The notes under the pieces were generated by a model. That model saw only the letters and a program-made list of their open reading frames with translations. It searched no databases and was not told the DNA's origin. The position numbers and the translations under genes are program-made. Shown one piece after another: positions 25,332 through 34,734 of a stretch of 47,055 nt of DNA. The first letter of the stretch is position 1. Each line of letters begins with the position of its first letter. The stretch lies in the NCBI GenBank assembly GCA_028101545.1, contig JAOHKZ010000015.1, positions 1 through 47,055 on the forward strand, in the 5' to 3' direction. This DNA is from Opitutales bacterium. Lineage in GTDB: Bacteria > Verrucomicrobiota > Verrucomicrobiia > Opitutales > Seribacteraceae.

Positions 25332-28300
25332 ATGAGGAATTGGGATTTTTTTATTGATACGGGGGGGACTTTTACAGATTGCCTGGGAAAGGAAGAGGGC
25401 GGAAAAGAATGGAGGGAAAAAGTTCTTTCCCGGGGAAGTTTGACCGGTAAAGTGGTGAAACAATTATCAGATCATGAAATCAAATTGGATGATGACTCCG
25501 ATTGGCCAAATGATTTTCCATCTGGTTTTGAAGTTCTTATTACATCCCATGAACATGTTTCCGTAAAAGTTGAAAGTTGGAATGTTACGAGTAAAATCCT
25601 CCGCTTTTCTGAAAGATTAAAAAAAGTTAAAATTACAGGCGAAACGATCGAACTGTATTCTGGTTGGGAAGCACCTATTTTGGGTATGCGTTTAATTTTA
25701 GCCCGCGTGGGGCAAAAACAAAGCGATTGCCAAATACATATGAGATTGGCAACCACCCGTTGTACAAATGCCTTGCTCGAGGATAAAGGTCAAAAGCCGG
25801 TTCTTTTCTTAACTGATGGATTTCCGGATTTAATGGAAATCGGAGATCAAAGAAGAATGAACCTGTTTGACCTTATTCCAATAAAGAGAAAATCTTTTAC
25901 AGGTCCGTGTGTGGAAGTGGAAGAAAGAACAGATCGATCGGGAAAAGTGATCAAAAAACCAAATCTTTCTATTCTCATTCCTCGAGCCTCAGAACTTGTT
26001 AAAGAAGGGCATAAAGTTGCGGTCGTTTCTTTTCTTAATTCTTTTCTTAACGAAGAGAATGAAAAAATGGTTGCTGAAGGATTAAAAGAAATTGGATTTC
26101 AAACAGTTGTAACTTCTGCCGGGATTCATCCTTTTATGAATTGGTTGCTCCGGTCCGAATCTTCTGTTCTGGAAGGTTATCTTTATCCGATACTTCAAAA
26201 GTACCTTGGAGATATTATTTCCGGACTGGGAGAAATGGGGGAACTTTTAATTATGAATAGTTCGGGTGGTTTATTTAGTCGAAAGAATTATCGGGCAATT
26301 GATAGTTTATTAAGCGGTCCAGCGGGTGGAGTTGTTGGTGCATGTGCAGTTGCTCGGCGTGCGGGTTTGAAAAAATTTATCAATTTAGACATGGGTGGAA
26401 CCAGTACAGATGTATCTAGGTTTTCCGGTTCATTTTCTTACCAGTCCATCCAGCATGTCGGCGAAGCAAAATTATCTGGAGTTTCTATGGAAATAGAGAC
26501 AGTAGCTGCTGGTGGAGGCTCCATATGCAGGGTGGAGAATGGCAGATTAATGGTGGGGCCTGAAAGTGCCGGAGCTTATCCTGGCCCTGCATGTTATGGT
26601 TTTGGTGGTCCTCTTTGCTTGACTGATATTAATTTAATTCTTGGTCGGCTCGATAGTAATCGTTTTTCCACACCTGTTTCTATCGAAGCAGCAAGGCAAA
26701 AACTTGGACAATGTTCTGATCTATCAGGTTATCCCGAGGAAGAACTGATGAACGGTTTTATTTCCATTGCAGATGAAACTATGGCTAGGGCAATTCGCAA
26801 AATCTCAGTTAAGCAAGGATATGATCCAGCTAAGCATGCCCTTGTATCTTTTGGTGGTGCTGGAGGGCAGCATATTTGTGGAGTGGCGCAAAGACTTGGT
26901 GTTCACAGGGTTTTATCACCTCGTGATTCAGGACTTCTGAGTGCTTACGGTTTGTCGATGTCTAGGATTGAAAGGGTCGTTGAAAAACCCATTTATCAAA
27001 CTTTGAACCAAACGGAATTTAGTAAGTTTGAGACTGAATTAATTCAAAAAGGTTTTCAGCTCTTATCAGATTTTTCTGGGCAAGCCGAAGTCAATATTAA
27101 GACCGCATTCGTGCGGATGAAAGGCCAGGAATCAGGTTTGGAAATTGATTATCAAAACGGAAACGAAATAAAGGAATTGTATGAAAATAAATTTGAGGAT
27201 ATTTTTGGATACCTTCCTGTTCGAGAGAAAATTGAAATTTATGGACTACGTATTCTTATTGCTTTTCCATACCCGGATTTTGGTCAGGAAGAATTTACTC
27301 CTTCTGTAAAGGAATTGAAATTGAATCGATTTAAAGGGGAACATCTTATCAACCGAGATGAACTTAAGGTTGGTCAGTTAGCAAAAGGACCCTGTTTGGT
27401 TGTCGATGATTTTGGAGCTCTGTGGATAGAAAAAGGTTGGCGTGGAATTAAAGGAGATTTGGGAAGTTTACTGGTCGAGAAAATTTCCAATGTTTGTAAT
27501 TTGGAAAATGAATTGATGGTAAAAAGAGAATTATTTACCAGCAGGTTTTTTTGTCTTGTTGAAGAGATGGGAGCTCAATTAAAAAGAACCGCAATCTCTG
27601 TCAATGTCCGTGATCGACTAGATTTCTCTTGTGCTCTTTTGGATCGTAATGGATACCTTGTTGCCAATGCACCCCACATACCCGTTCATCTTGGTGCCCT
27701 TGGACTGTGCGTTAGAGAATCAATAAAACTTTTCCCACATTTGCACCGGGAGGATATTATTGTAACCAACCATCCTGCTTACGGTGGATCTCACCTTCCT
27801 GATGTTACGGTTTTTGCACCTCTATTTTCCAGCAGTAATGAAATTATTGGTTTTCTTGCAAACCGTGCTCATCACGCAGAGATTGGAGGGGTTTCTCCGG
27901 GTTCCATGCCCGCGAATTCGAAAAATTTACTAGAGGAAGGAGTTGTGATATCCCCTCAATATCTTTTTCAGGGAGGTCGTTCATGTATGAATGAAATTTC
28001 AGAGTTACTACGAGATTCCGAGTTTCCTACTCGTCAGCTAAATGATAACTTGGACGATTTATCTGCTCAAGTTGCATCCTTAAGGCTAGGCTTAAAAGAG
28101 ATGAAGGTTATGGAGTCTGAATATTCACATGCTACTCTGAAGGAACAAATGCATAACCTGCGAACTGATTCTGCAATTAGTTGTGAGAAGTTTTTAAGTG
28201 GATGGGGGAATGGTTCTCTATCTTCCACTCAATTTCTCGATGATGGAGATCAACTTAAACTTGTTATAGAAATAAAAGACGGGAAGGCTCTGTTTGATTT

Positions 28301-29063
28301 TTCTGGAACTTCATCTTTTAGGAAAGACAATTTGAATGCAACTGTGGCAATAACCCAAAGTGCAGTTTGTTATTGTTTGCGTGTTTTAATCAATAAAGAA
28401 ATCCCACTTAATGAAGGACTTTTAAAGCCCATTACTTTTGTTATTCCTAAAGGCTCGATACTAGCCCCACCTTTTTCCAAAAATCCGGATATGTGCCCTG
28501 GAGTGGCTGGAGGAAATGTTGAAGTCAGTCAAAAACTCGTTGATTTAATTCTCGGTGCTTTCGAGCGGGTTGCATGTTCGCAGGGGACGATGAATAATAT
28601 TACTTTTGGTAATCAATCCTTTAGTCATTATGAAACTGTTGGTGGTGGTTCGGGTGCGATGATTGGACAAGAGGGAACCTCTGCGGTTCAGGTTCATATG
28701 ACCAATACCGCAATTACAGATCCAGAAATTCTTGAATCCCGTTTTCCCGTTCGACTTATCGGATTTAAAATCAGAAAGTTTTCGGGAGGACATGGGACCT
28801 GGAATGGAGGAGATGGAATGGAACGGGTGTACGTTTTTGAAGAAAAAACAAAGCTGAGTCTTTTAACTCAAAATCGGAAGAACAAAGCCGATGGAATAGG
28901 TGGTGGTTGCGCAGGTCAAACCGGTGAACAATTCATTATCCGGCAAGAAGGAAAAACAGAAAGTTTAAAATCAATTGATTCCACGGTCATGAATCCTGGG
29001 GATCGTTTGATCTTACGAACACCGGGTGGGGGAGGTGCGGGTTTACCTGAAACCCTGGCTTAA
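25332..29063 (+). CDS. 5-oxoprolinase (fused HyuA-HyuB type), ATP-dependent
   Basis: A 1243-residue single-chain hydantoinase/oxoprolinase like eukaryotic OPLAH (about 1290 residues). It cleaves 5-oxo-L-proline to glutamate using ATP. The N-terminal HyuA-like half (about 1-690) opens with D-T-G-G-T-F-T-D and contains R-x-A-T-T-R-C-T-N-A-L-L, L-S-G-P-A-G-G-V-V-G and D-M-G-G-T-S-T-D. The HyuB-like half (about 710-1240) has H-I-P-V-H-L-G-A-L, N-x-P-x-x-G-G-S-H-L-P-D-V and G-G-G-S-G-A, and ends in a Gly-rich P-G-G-G-G-A-G. The two-part fusion and the GGCT-like neighbour favour 5-oxoproline over hydantoin as the substrate. Its stop codon touches that of the opposing glycosyltransferase. Confidence 0.92.
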   Translation: MRNWDFFIDTGGTFTDCLGKEEGGKEWREKVLSRGSLTGKVVKQLSDHEIKLDDDSDWPNDFPSGFEVLITSHEHVSVKVESWNVTSKILRFSERLKKVKITGETIELYSGWEAPILGMRLILARVGQKQSDCQIHMRLATTRCTNALLEDKGQKPVLFLTDGFPDLMEIGDQRRMNLFDLIPIKRKSFTGPCVEVEERTDRSGKVIKKPNLSILIPRASELVKEGHKVAVVSFLNSFLNEENEKMVAEGLKEIGFQTVVTSAGIHPFMNWLLRSESSVLEGYLYPILQKYLGDIISGLGEMGELLIMNSSGGLFSRKNYRAIDSLLSGPAGGVVGACAVARRAGLKKFINLDMGGTSTDVSRFSGSFSYQSIQHVGEAKLSGVSMEIETVAAGGGSICRVENGRLMVGPESAGAYPGPACYGFGGPLCLTDINLILGRLDSNRFSTPVSIEAARQKLGQCSDLSGYPEEELMNGFISIADETMARAIRKISVKQGYDPAKHALVSFGGAGGQHICGVAQRLGVHRVLSPRDSGLLSAYGLSMSRIERVVEKPIYQTLNQTEFSKFETELIQKGFQLLSDFSGQAEVNIKTAFVRMKGQESGLEIDYQNGNEIKELYENKFEDIFGYLPVREKIEIYGLRILIAFPYPDFGQEEFTPSVKELKLNRFKGEHLINRDELKVGQLAKGPCLVVDDFGALWIEKGWRGIKGDLGSLLVEKISNVCNLENELMVKRELFTSRFFCLVEEMGAQLKRTAISVNVRDRLDFSCALLDRNGYLVANAPHIPVHLGALGLCVRESIKLFPHLHREDIIVTNHPAYGGSHLPDVTVFAPLFSSSNEIIGFLANRAHHAEIGGVSPGSMPANSKNLLEEGVVISPQYLFQGGRSCMNEISELLRDSEFPTRQLNDNLDDLSAQVASLRLGLKEMKVMESEYSHATLKEQMHNLRTDSAISCEKFLSGWGNGSLSSTQFLDDGDQLKLVIEIKDGKALFDFSGTSSFRKDNLNATVAITQSAVCYCLRVLINKEIPLNEGLLKPITFVIPKGSILAPPFSKNPDMCPGVAGGNVEVSQKLVDLILGAFERVACSQGTMNNITFGNQSFSHYETVGGGSGAMIGQEGTSAVQVHMTNTAITDPEILESRFPVRLIGFKIRKFSGGHGTWNGGDGMERVYVFEEKTKLSLLTQNRKNKADGIGGGCAGQTGEQFIIRQEGKTESLKSIDSTVMNPGDRLILRTPGGGGAGLPETLA

Positions 29064-30164
29064 TTAAAATTTGGGATTAGAGAGTTTTTTCCTCCACTTG
29101 GAAATAAGTAAAGATGCTTTCTCAGTTCCGTTCTCAATAGTTTCAAAAGTGTTTTTGGGTAGATTTATGAGTTGCTCAATTTTTTGAATCCACTCACCTT
29201 CCTGAAATAAAATATTACTAATTTCAAATCCTGGAATATTTTTTTTAACAAAATTTCTCATCGGGGTGGATTCTCGAAAGCCATCTCGAAAAATTCCAAT
29301 AAGAGGTTTTCTTGCACCCCAAACTTCGGATACAGTTCCATATCCCACTTTTCCTACCACACCATCAGAGAGTTGAATAAGGTCTGGGAAATGAAAATCA
29401 TTTTTTTGTGGGAGTAAGATGAAGTTATCCTCTTTTTCAATCTGCTGGTAATCACCTGTGATCAGATAAAAATGTTTTTCGTCTTTTTTAATTTTTTCCA
29501 GAAAAGAAAACTTCTGTGCAATACCTCCCGTCGTGATTAATATAATGGGTTTATTCAGACCAATCCCCAATTGTCCACTTGTCTGTTCCTTATTCTGTTG
29601 GTGTGGTCGAAAAATTGGATTTATTTGAACAAGGTGTTTTTGCGGTTGGCAAACCGGATTTGTTTGAATGTGCAAATCTGCTTTCTCGAAGATATTTTTG
29701 AGTTTGTTAATGGGGTCTTTAAAATTTTTATTTTCGGAAAGGTAGCTTTCATAAATCCAGTCCCAAGTAAAATTCTCTAGCAGGCAGGTCGGAATTTTTA
29801 ATTTATTTCCCAAATGAAGCCCAAGTGGAGATATATCACAAAAAATAAAATCGAGTAATTCCTTTTCCAAAATTTCAATGATCGGGTCGATCTTTTCTTT
29901 TTTGAAAGAAAGAAAATTTGCGAGCCTATTTATTGTAAGGTTGAGATCGTGTAAAAAAGGAGATTTTTGAACCAGGCCAATGTCTGTTTCAACATGGTGG
30001 TAAGTGAATGAAATCCCGGTAAGGTTTTCTTTAAAAAACCAATTGGGTAAGGTACTGAAAATTAAGAGATTTAAATTTTCTTTTTGAGACAACTTGTTCA
30101 GTAAAGCGATGGAACGGGTGGCATGTCCAAATCCATGCGAAGTAATAAAACACGCAATTCTCAA
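29064..30164 (-). CDS. GT-B fold glycosyltransferase, MurG/UGT-like
   Basis: A 366-residue predicted glycosyltransferase. The N-terminal start I-A-C-F-I-T-S-H-G-F-G-H-A-T-R is the first beta-strand/loop of MurG-like and L-arabinokinase N-terminal GT-B domains. The C-terminal half carries I-L-I-T-T-G-G and a donor-site-like G-K-V-G-Y-G-T-V-S-E near 285. There is no signal peptide or membrane span. Donor and acceptor are unknown. It lies 7 bases downstream of the M23 peptidase gene and may work with it in the cell envelope. Confidence 0.75.
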   Translation of the reverse strand: MRIACFITSHGFGHATRSIALLNKLSQKENLNLLIFSTLPNWFFKENLTGISFTYHHVETDIGLVQKSPFLHDLNLTINRLANFLSFKKEKIDPIIEILEKELLDFIFCDISPLGLHLGNKLKIPTCLLENFTWDWIYESYLSENKNFKDPINKLKNIFEKADLHIQTNPVCQPQKHLVQINPIFRPHQQNKEQTSGQLGIGLNKPIILITTGGIAQKFSFLEKIKKDEKHFYLITGDYQQIEKEDNFILLPQKNDFHFPDLIQLSDGVVGKVGYGTVSEVWGARKPLIGIFRDGFRESTPMRNFVKKNIPGFEISNILFQEGEWIQKIEQLINLPKNTFETIENGTEKASLLISKWRKKLSNPKF

Positions 30165-30171
30165 AACTTGA

Positions 30172-31185
30172 TTACAGTCCGAATATCAATTCCAAATATG
30201 TTTGCAATTGTTCAGTCGGAAAGAATTGACTTCCCTTTTGAACCGTCAGCCTGCGGCAGGGCTTTTTTTGCGTGTCGGAATTAAATTTAAGGATTTTAAT
30301 TTGTTTCTCTTTTGCAGCAATCATAGCTTCAACAGGTTTTATTTGGATAGGGATTCCATAAGGTCCAAATGTAACAATCCATCCATTGTTCATGGAGGTT
30401 GTCTTAGGCGTCGTCAGGGTGGGGTACCGTTTGATAAAATCTGGTGTATTTTTTGTTTTTACCTGTACGATTACTGTGGTTGGTAAGGATTTTATAAAAT
30501 CAATAGGATTCGAAAGAGATTTATTTTTGTATTTCGAATAAAATGCCAAGGGATCGAGTCCTACTAAATTAAACCCACTAAAATTTTCGTGTCGATTTTT
30601 AGAACTAAAAGATTTTTTATCGTACCAATTCTGAAATTTATCTGTCAACCTAAGCCCAATTTCAAAGTGCAAATGTGATCTTTCGAGTGGAATTCGATAT
30701 CCCGAAGACGAGTTCCCCATTTTACCAATTGCCTGAGCTATGACCACAGTACTTCCTCTTTTTAAATTTGGAGTGATTGCATCCAAGTGGGCGTAGAGGG
30801 AATAAAGGGGAGGATTTAATTTTGGGTGTTCTAGAACAATATATTTGCCATAGGCACTGTAGGATGGTGTTGGGTTTACATAACTAACCACTCCATCCAT
30901 AGCTGCATAGATTGAATCCTCTGGCTTACCTCCTCTATCTCTTTTGACTGGATATAAATCTAAGCCTTCATGAAACTTGTATCCGTTGTTTCGAACACAA
31001 CCATAAGCACCAGATGTGAATTTTTTATCCGGACCAGTTTTTTGTAGAAAAGTCGAATAGCCTAGGCCTCGTGCGAAGGCGGGGTTCGGGGTAGGCCAAG
31101 ATAATTTAAAACTCGGTGAATTTGCTCCATGACCTAAGTTCGAAAATAACAGACCAATACTAAGAATAAAAGTAACAATATACAT
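30172..31185 (-). CDS. Secreted M23 (LytM-type) metallopeptidase
   Basis: A 337-residue exported protein with a signal peptide ending at about residue 20. The LytM/M23 domain (about 60-190) has the zinc motif H-x-G-L-D (FHEGLDLY), the Y-A-H-L-D segment and the second motif H-L-H-F-E-I-G. All expected zinc ligands appear to be present, so it is probably an active peptidoglycan endopeptidase and not an EnvC/NlpD-type activator. The C-terminal 130 residues form a separate domain with no recognised family. It is preceded by 17 bases from a lipoprotein gene on the same strand. Confidence 0.88.
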   Translation of the reverse strand: MYIVTFILSIGLLFSNLGHGANSPSFKLSWPTPNPAFARGLGYSTFLQKTGPDKKFTSGAYGCVRNNGYKFHEGLDLYPVKRDRGGKPEDSIYAAMDGVVSYVNPTPSYSAYGKYIVLEHPKLNPPLYSLYAHLDAITPNLKRGSTVVIAQAIGKMGNSSSGYRIPLERSHLHFEIGLRLTDKFQNWYDKKSFSSKNRHENFSGFNLVGLDPLAFYSKYKNKSLSNPIDFIKSLPTTVIVQVKTKNTPDFIKRYPTLTTPKTTSMNNGWIVTFGPYGIPIQIKPVEAMIAAKEKQIKILKFNSDTQKKPCRRLTVQKGSQFFPTEQLQTYLELIFGL

Positions 31186-31202
31186 GTAAAAAGTATTTTA
31201 CT

Positions 31203-31703
31203 TTACCTTCTATTGTCTTCTAGTTCGGCTTTGATGTGAAAAAGTGAAACGGTGAGTTCTTGGTAAAGCATCATCGCATTTTCTTCGGAAACAACATTCG
31301 AAAGAACAAAGGGGAGCACACCATTAGTTATTGCCTTTTCGATAGGGTGAACCCCAACGATTTGACCCCCGATAACTAAGTGTAATCTTCTACCAATATT
31401 TCTAATTGTTTCTTTTTGAAGGTCAATGGCACTTCGCCTGTCTAATCCAAACCATAGAGCATACCTACGATCTAGTGGATCGTCTGATAAGATATTGTCA
31501 ACTGAGCCAATCCGTAAATTCGTGAAGTCATATTCGTCTAATATTGGAATAGGGGCTGATCCTTCAAGAAAAACTCTTGGTCTCATGGTAATTTTCTTTG
31601 GGTCTGAACGAGATTTACGACATGATCCCAAGATAGAAAACGATAAAATCGATAAAAACTGGCTCCTATTTAGGAGGGAGAAAGATTTAGTTTTGGAGTT
31701 CAA
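31203..31703 (-). CDS. Lipoprotein with a SecDF-P1-like patch
   Basis: A 166-residue predicted lipoprotein: signal peptide ending in S-I-L-G-S-C (Cys28). The C-terminal part (about 105-150) reads L-H-L-V-I-G-G-Q-I-V-G-V-H-P-I-x-x-x-I-T-N-G-x-x, then E-E-N-A-x-x-L. This resembles the P1-head domain of SecD, which carries the pattern A-I-V-L-D-G-x-V-x-S-A-P-x-I, then an I-x-x-G segment, then E-A-x-x-L. It may be a stand-alone version of that periplasmic fold. The resemblance is by eye, and no function follows from it directly. It probably shares a transcript with the M23 peptidase. Confidence 0.55.
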   Translation of the reverse strand: MNSKTKSFSLLNRSQFLSILSFSILGSCRKSRSDPKKITMRPRVFLEGSAPIPILDEYDFTNLRIGSVDNILSDDPLDRRYALWFGLDRRSAIDLQKETIRNIGRRLHLVIGGQIVGVHPIEKAITNGVLPFVLSNVVSEENAMMLYQELTVSLFHIKAELEDNRR

Positions 31704-31822
31704 AAGGGATACAATAAAAGAAAAGTGATTATTAATTTTCTATTGTGATTAATGCATTACATAGGTTTGATTAAATATAAAAGCATTAAAAAAGAAAATT
31801 TTAAATCAAAATCGAAGAAAAT

Positions 31823-32392
31823 ATGAAAAAATGGTGTATTAAAAATATTGGAGTTGGAATTATTTTAGTAGATGTACAAGATAGTTTATTAACGGCTATT
31901 AAAACCAAGGATTTTTTAACAGATGCTTTGATTACATTAATTCAATCAATTAAAATATTTAAAATTCCATTATTTGTGACTGAGCAAGTACCTCATAAAC
32001 TTGGATCGACTTCGGAAACTCTACTTTCTCATTTACCTCATTCGGATAGAATTCCTAAAAGTAGTTTTTCTGTATTTGGTTCGCAAGAATTCGTGGATGC
32101 ATTAAGGGGCCAAAAACTCAATCATTTAATTTTTACCGGTATTGAAACTCCTATATGCATTTATTTAAGTGCAATTGATGCATTAAAACAAGGATATGAA
32201 GTTACTGTTTTATCAGATTGTGTAGCTGCGAGAAGATCAGAAGATCAACAAGTTGTTTTTGATACATTGGACAGAGCAGGTTGTCATATTATTCCACTTG
32301 AAAGCTTTTTGTATGGTTTTTTAGGCTCTTCTGAACACCCAGATTTTGGTGAGATTAACACATTGGTTCGAAACCGAAATGCAAATGATTAA
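31823..32392 (+). CDS. Isochorismatase-family hydrolase
   Basis: A 189-residue cysteine hydrolase of the isochorismatase/nicotinamidase superfamily. The catalytic triad can be read: Asp20 (VDVQD), Lys79 (PKSSFS) and Cys112 (G-I-E-T-P-I-C-I). The protein is about the length of the YcaC-like and related small hydrolases. No pathway partner is adjacent and the substrate is unknown. GAAGAAAAT just before ATG 31823 gives a weak ribosome binding site. Confidence 0.88.
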   Translation: MKKWCIKNIGVGIILVDVQDSLLTAIKTKDFLTDALITLIQSIKIFKIPLFVTEQVPHKLGSTSETLLSHLPHSDRIPKSSFSVFGSQEFVDALRGQKLNHLIFTGIETPICIYLSAIDALKQGYEVTVLSDCVAARRSEDQQVVFDTLDRAGCHIIPLESFLYGFLGSSEHPDFGEINTLVRNRNAND

Positions 32393-32412
32393 TACTATTT
32401 CTTCACCTTGAT

Positions 32413-33951
32413 ATGTTAGCCTTTACAAATTCGGCAACCCTCCAAGGAGTCGTTGCAGTTCCCGTAACAGTTGAGGCCAATGGTGGTGAGAAAGGGGAGC
32501 CTCGCTGTGTTTTAGTCGGTTTGCCTGACACTGCAGTTAAGGAGTCTTTAGACCGAATTCTTTCAAGCCTAGCTAATTCTGGATATAGTCGTCCACGAAC
32601 ACGTGTGACTATTAATTTAGCACCCGGTGATTTAAGGAAAGAGGGAGCAGCTTTTGATTTGCCAATAGCTCTTTGTCTATTGTCTGTAATGGGACATTTA
32701 CCTGCAGATTTGCTCAAAAATTTTTTAATTGCTGGAGAACTTGCATTATCGGGTGAGACTCGTTCTATTAAAGGTGGTTTATCCATGGCTATGCTTGCCA
32801 AAAAGCAGGGGGCCCGCGGAATAATTCTCCCCAAGTTGTCCGCTCAGGAAGCAAGTTTATTAGAGGGGATAGATGTCTTTGAGATTGGTTCTTTAGCTGA
32901 AGCAGTTAAATTCCTTAATAATCAATCATCTAAGAGCCCTCTTGAAATCAAGAAAAGTTATTTTACAGATGAATCCAAGACAATGGATTACTCGGATTTT
33001 TCAGAAGTTAAGGGGCAATTTAATGTTCGAAGAGCAGTTGAGGTAGCAGTAGCAGGCGGGCATAACTTTCTTATGCTTGGTCCACCCGGTTCAGGGAAAT
33101 CGATGATTGCGAAGAGGATTCCTTCTATTCTGCCAAAACCTAGCACGGATGAGTTTTTGGAAATTTTAAATATACATTCGGCTGCTGGTAGTTCTGTTTT
33201 GAATACGGGAATGTTTTTTCGTCGACCGGTTCGCTCTCCTCATCATACTATTAGTGATGTCGGCTTGTTGGGAGGTGGAAGTATACCCGGGCCTGGAGAG
33301 ATTTCATTGGCCCATAACGGGATTCTTTTTCTGGATGAACTTCCCGAGTTTAAGAGATCCGCACTTGAGGTAATGAGACAACCTTTGGAGGATGGCGAGG
33401 TCACTATTTCTCGCAGTGCAGGTAAGATCACTTTGCCCAGTCGTTTTATGCTGGTTGCTGCTATGAATCCTTGCCCATGTGGTTATTTGGGAGATGCAAC
33501 AAATGATTGTCGATGTTCTATGCCCCAAATTCAACGCTATCGTTCCCGGGTGAGTGGCCCTTTGCTCGATCGAATTGATATTCATGTGGAAGCACCGGCG
33601 GTGAGTGTTGAGGATTTGCAAAATGAAGTGCAGGGGGAATCATCCGGTAAGATAAGAGAAAGAATTGAAAATTGTAGAATAATTCAGTCCAATAGATTTC
33701 AAGAAACAAATATTTCTTGCAATGCAAACTTGACGCATAAAATGCTACCTGAATTATGCAAGATTGAAGCAAGGGAAGCATCCACCTTAAAGCATGCTAT
33801 GAATGAACTTTCCTTATCTGCTAGAGCATATGATAAGATACTAAAAGTATCTCGAACAATAGCGGATCTTGACAATTCAGAAAATATTCGGATGAAACAT
33901 TTGTTGGAGGCTATTCAGTATAGAAGTTTAGATCGCTCTCTTATTCTTTAA
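32413..33951 (+). CDS. comM: ComM/YifB-family magnesium-chelatase-like AAA+ protein
   Basis: A 512-residue AAA+ protein. An N-terminal Lon-protease-like fold (about 1-170) contains [12 protein letters not shown] and I-N-L-A-P. The AAA+ domain has Walker A G-P-P-G-S-G-K-S at 223-230, Walker B F-L-D-E-L-P-E-F, and a zinc-like loop with [10 protein letters not shown]. The C-terminal Mg-chelatase subdomain follows. In Vibrio and Acinetobacter ComM is a branch-migration helicase acting in natural transformation. No other competence gene is visible here. Confidence 0.94.
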   Translation: MLAFTNSATLQGVVAVPVTVEANGGEKGEPRCVLVGLPDTAVKESLDRILSSLANSGYSRPRTRVTINLAPGDLRKEGAAFDLPIALCLLSVMGHLPADLLKNFLIAGELALSGETRSIKGGLSMAMLAKKQGARGIILPKLSAQEASLLEGIDVFEIGSLAEAVKFLNNQSSKSPLEIKKSYFTDESKTMDYSDFSEVKGQFNVRRAVEVAVAGGHNFLMLGPPGSGKSMIAKRIPSILPKPSTDEFLEILNIHSAAGSSVLNTGMFFRRPVRSPHHTISDVGLLGGGSIPGPGEISLAHNGILFLDELPEFKRSALEVMRQPLEDGEVTISRSAGKITLPSRFMLVAAMNPCPCGYLGDATNDCRCSMPQIQRYRSRVSGPLLDRIDIHVEAPAVSVEDLQNEVQGESSGKIRERIENCRIIQSNRFQETNISCNANLTHKMLPELCKIEAREASTLKHAMNELSLSARAYDKILKVSRTIADLDNSENIRMKHLLEAIQYRSLDRSLIL

Positions 33952-34015
33952 AAATGTCTTTACATATAAAAAATCTATATTTATAACAAAATTTATATAC
34001 TAGAATATTATTATT

Positions 34016-34417
34016 ATGAATATAGACGAAAATATAAGTATTAAAGAATTACAGGCTCTAAAGCGAAAAATAGAAAAAAAAATATCCTTCAAACAATCTG
34101 GAAAAGAAGATTTGAGTAAATTTTATGAAATGATCAAGAATGATCATGCACGGCACAAAAGAGAAGATGGAAGAAAGGTTTTTCGGGGTGTGGTTGATTA
34201 CTTAGAATGTTACATCAACGGATTGCCGCCGATAGCCAAAGCCAGTTTTTATGAAAGATTTGGAATAAAGGGAAAGCGTTCAAAGATTACACCTGAAATA
34301 ATTCAGAAAGTAAAAGAATTACTCGGACAAGGTGCAACCTTGCAAGTGGCTTCGGATGAGGTAGGTGTTTCACCCGCTACTTGCCAAAAAATTAAAAAAG
34401 GTGATTACGACTCCTGA
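34016..34417 (+). CDS. Small protein with C-terminal helix-turn-helix
   Basis: A 133-residue basic protein. The first 40 residues form a Lys/Glu-rich helix; the C-terminal 45 residues (about 88-130, I-T-P-E-I-I-Q-K-V-K-E-L-L-G-Q-G-A-T, then V-A-S-D-E-V-G-V-S-P-A-T) match the Hin-like/resolvase-type helix-turn-helix pattern. It lacks a resolvase catalytic domain, so it is not a recombinase. It is probably a DNA-binding regulator. It has no family name and no close Shine-Dalgarno sequence. A strong terminator follows. Confidence 0.5.
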   Translation: MNIDENISIKELQALKRKIEKKISFKQSGKEDLSKFYEMIKNDHARHKREDGRKVFRGVVDYLECYINGLPPIAKASFYERFGIKGKRSKITPEIIQKVKELLGQGATLQVASDEVGVSPATCQKIKKGDYDS

Positions 34418-34437
34418 ATCCTGCTTATGAATTTTAG

Positions 34438-34465
34438 ACCACAACTTTCGGGTTGTGGTTTTTTT
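34438..34465 (+). terminator. Intrinsic terminator
   Basis: An 8-bp perfect stem ACCACAAC / GTTGTGGT with a TTTCGG loop is followed by six T. It lies 21 bases downstream of the HTH gene's stop codon. Confidence 0.9.
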
Positions 34466-34491
34466 GTGTTTTGAAATAAGGAATTATTTGA

Positions 34492-34731
34492 ATGGTCATA
34501 AAAATTAAAGGAGAATTTTACCTTAATCGTGCCGAAGCAGTTTCCTATATATTGCAAGGTTATAATGCAAAGTGGTGCTTTGCCCGCTGGAGTAGGGATG
34601 AAATTGCTTTTTCTTTTGAGACAAAACAAGGTGTTCGGGATCGATTACTTCTCCCGGCTTACAAATCAAAAAACAGTAAGACTGTAAGAATTCGAAAATT
34701 TGAAATTGACGAATATTTTAATACGAAATGA
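34492..34731 (+). CDS. Small protein with weak excisionase-like C-terminus
   Basis: A 79-residue protein starting at ATG 34492. The pattern F-Y-L-N-R-A-E-A-V-S-Y-I-L near the N-terminus and K-T-V-R-I-R-K-F-E-I-D-E-Y-F at the C-terminus recall excisionase-type winged helix proteins, in which an L-T-x-x-E-A start and an R-x-I-R-x-x-E-I-x-x-Y end frame a short DNA-binding domain. The middle is longer and more aromatic than usual. The HTH fragment at the left edge of the window shows a similar frame. The assignment is weak. Confidence 0.45.
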   Translation: MVIKIKGEFYLNRAEAVSYILQGYNAKWCFARWSRDEIAFSFETKQGVRDRLLLPAYKSKNSKTVRIRKFEIDEYFNTK

Positions 34732-34734
34732 AAT

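Noticed and set aside
33518-33781. 87-codon minus-strand frame inside comM
   Set aside because: Antisense to a complete AAA+ protein and without recognisable protein features.
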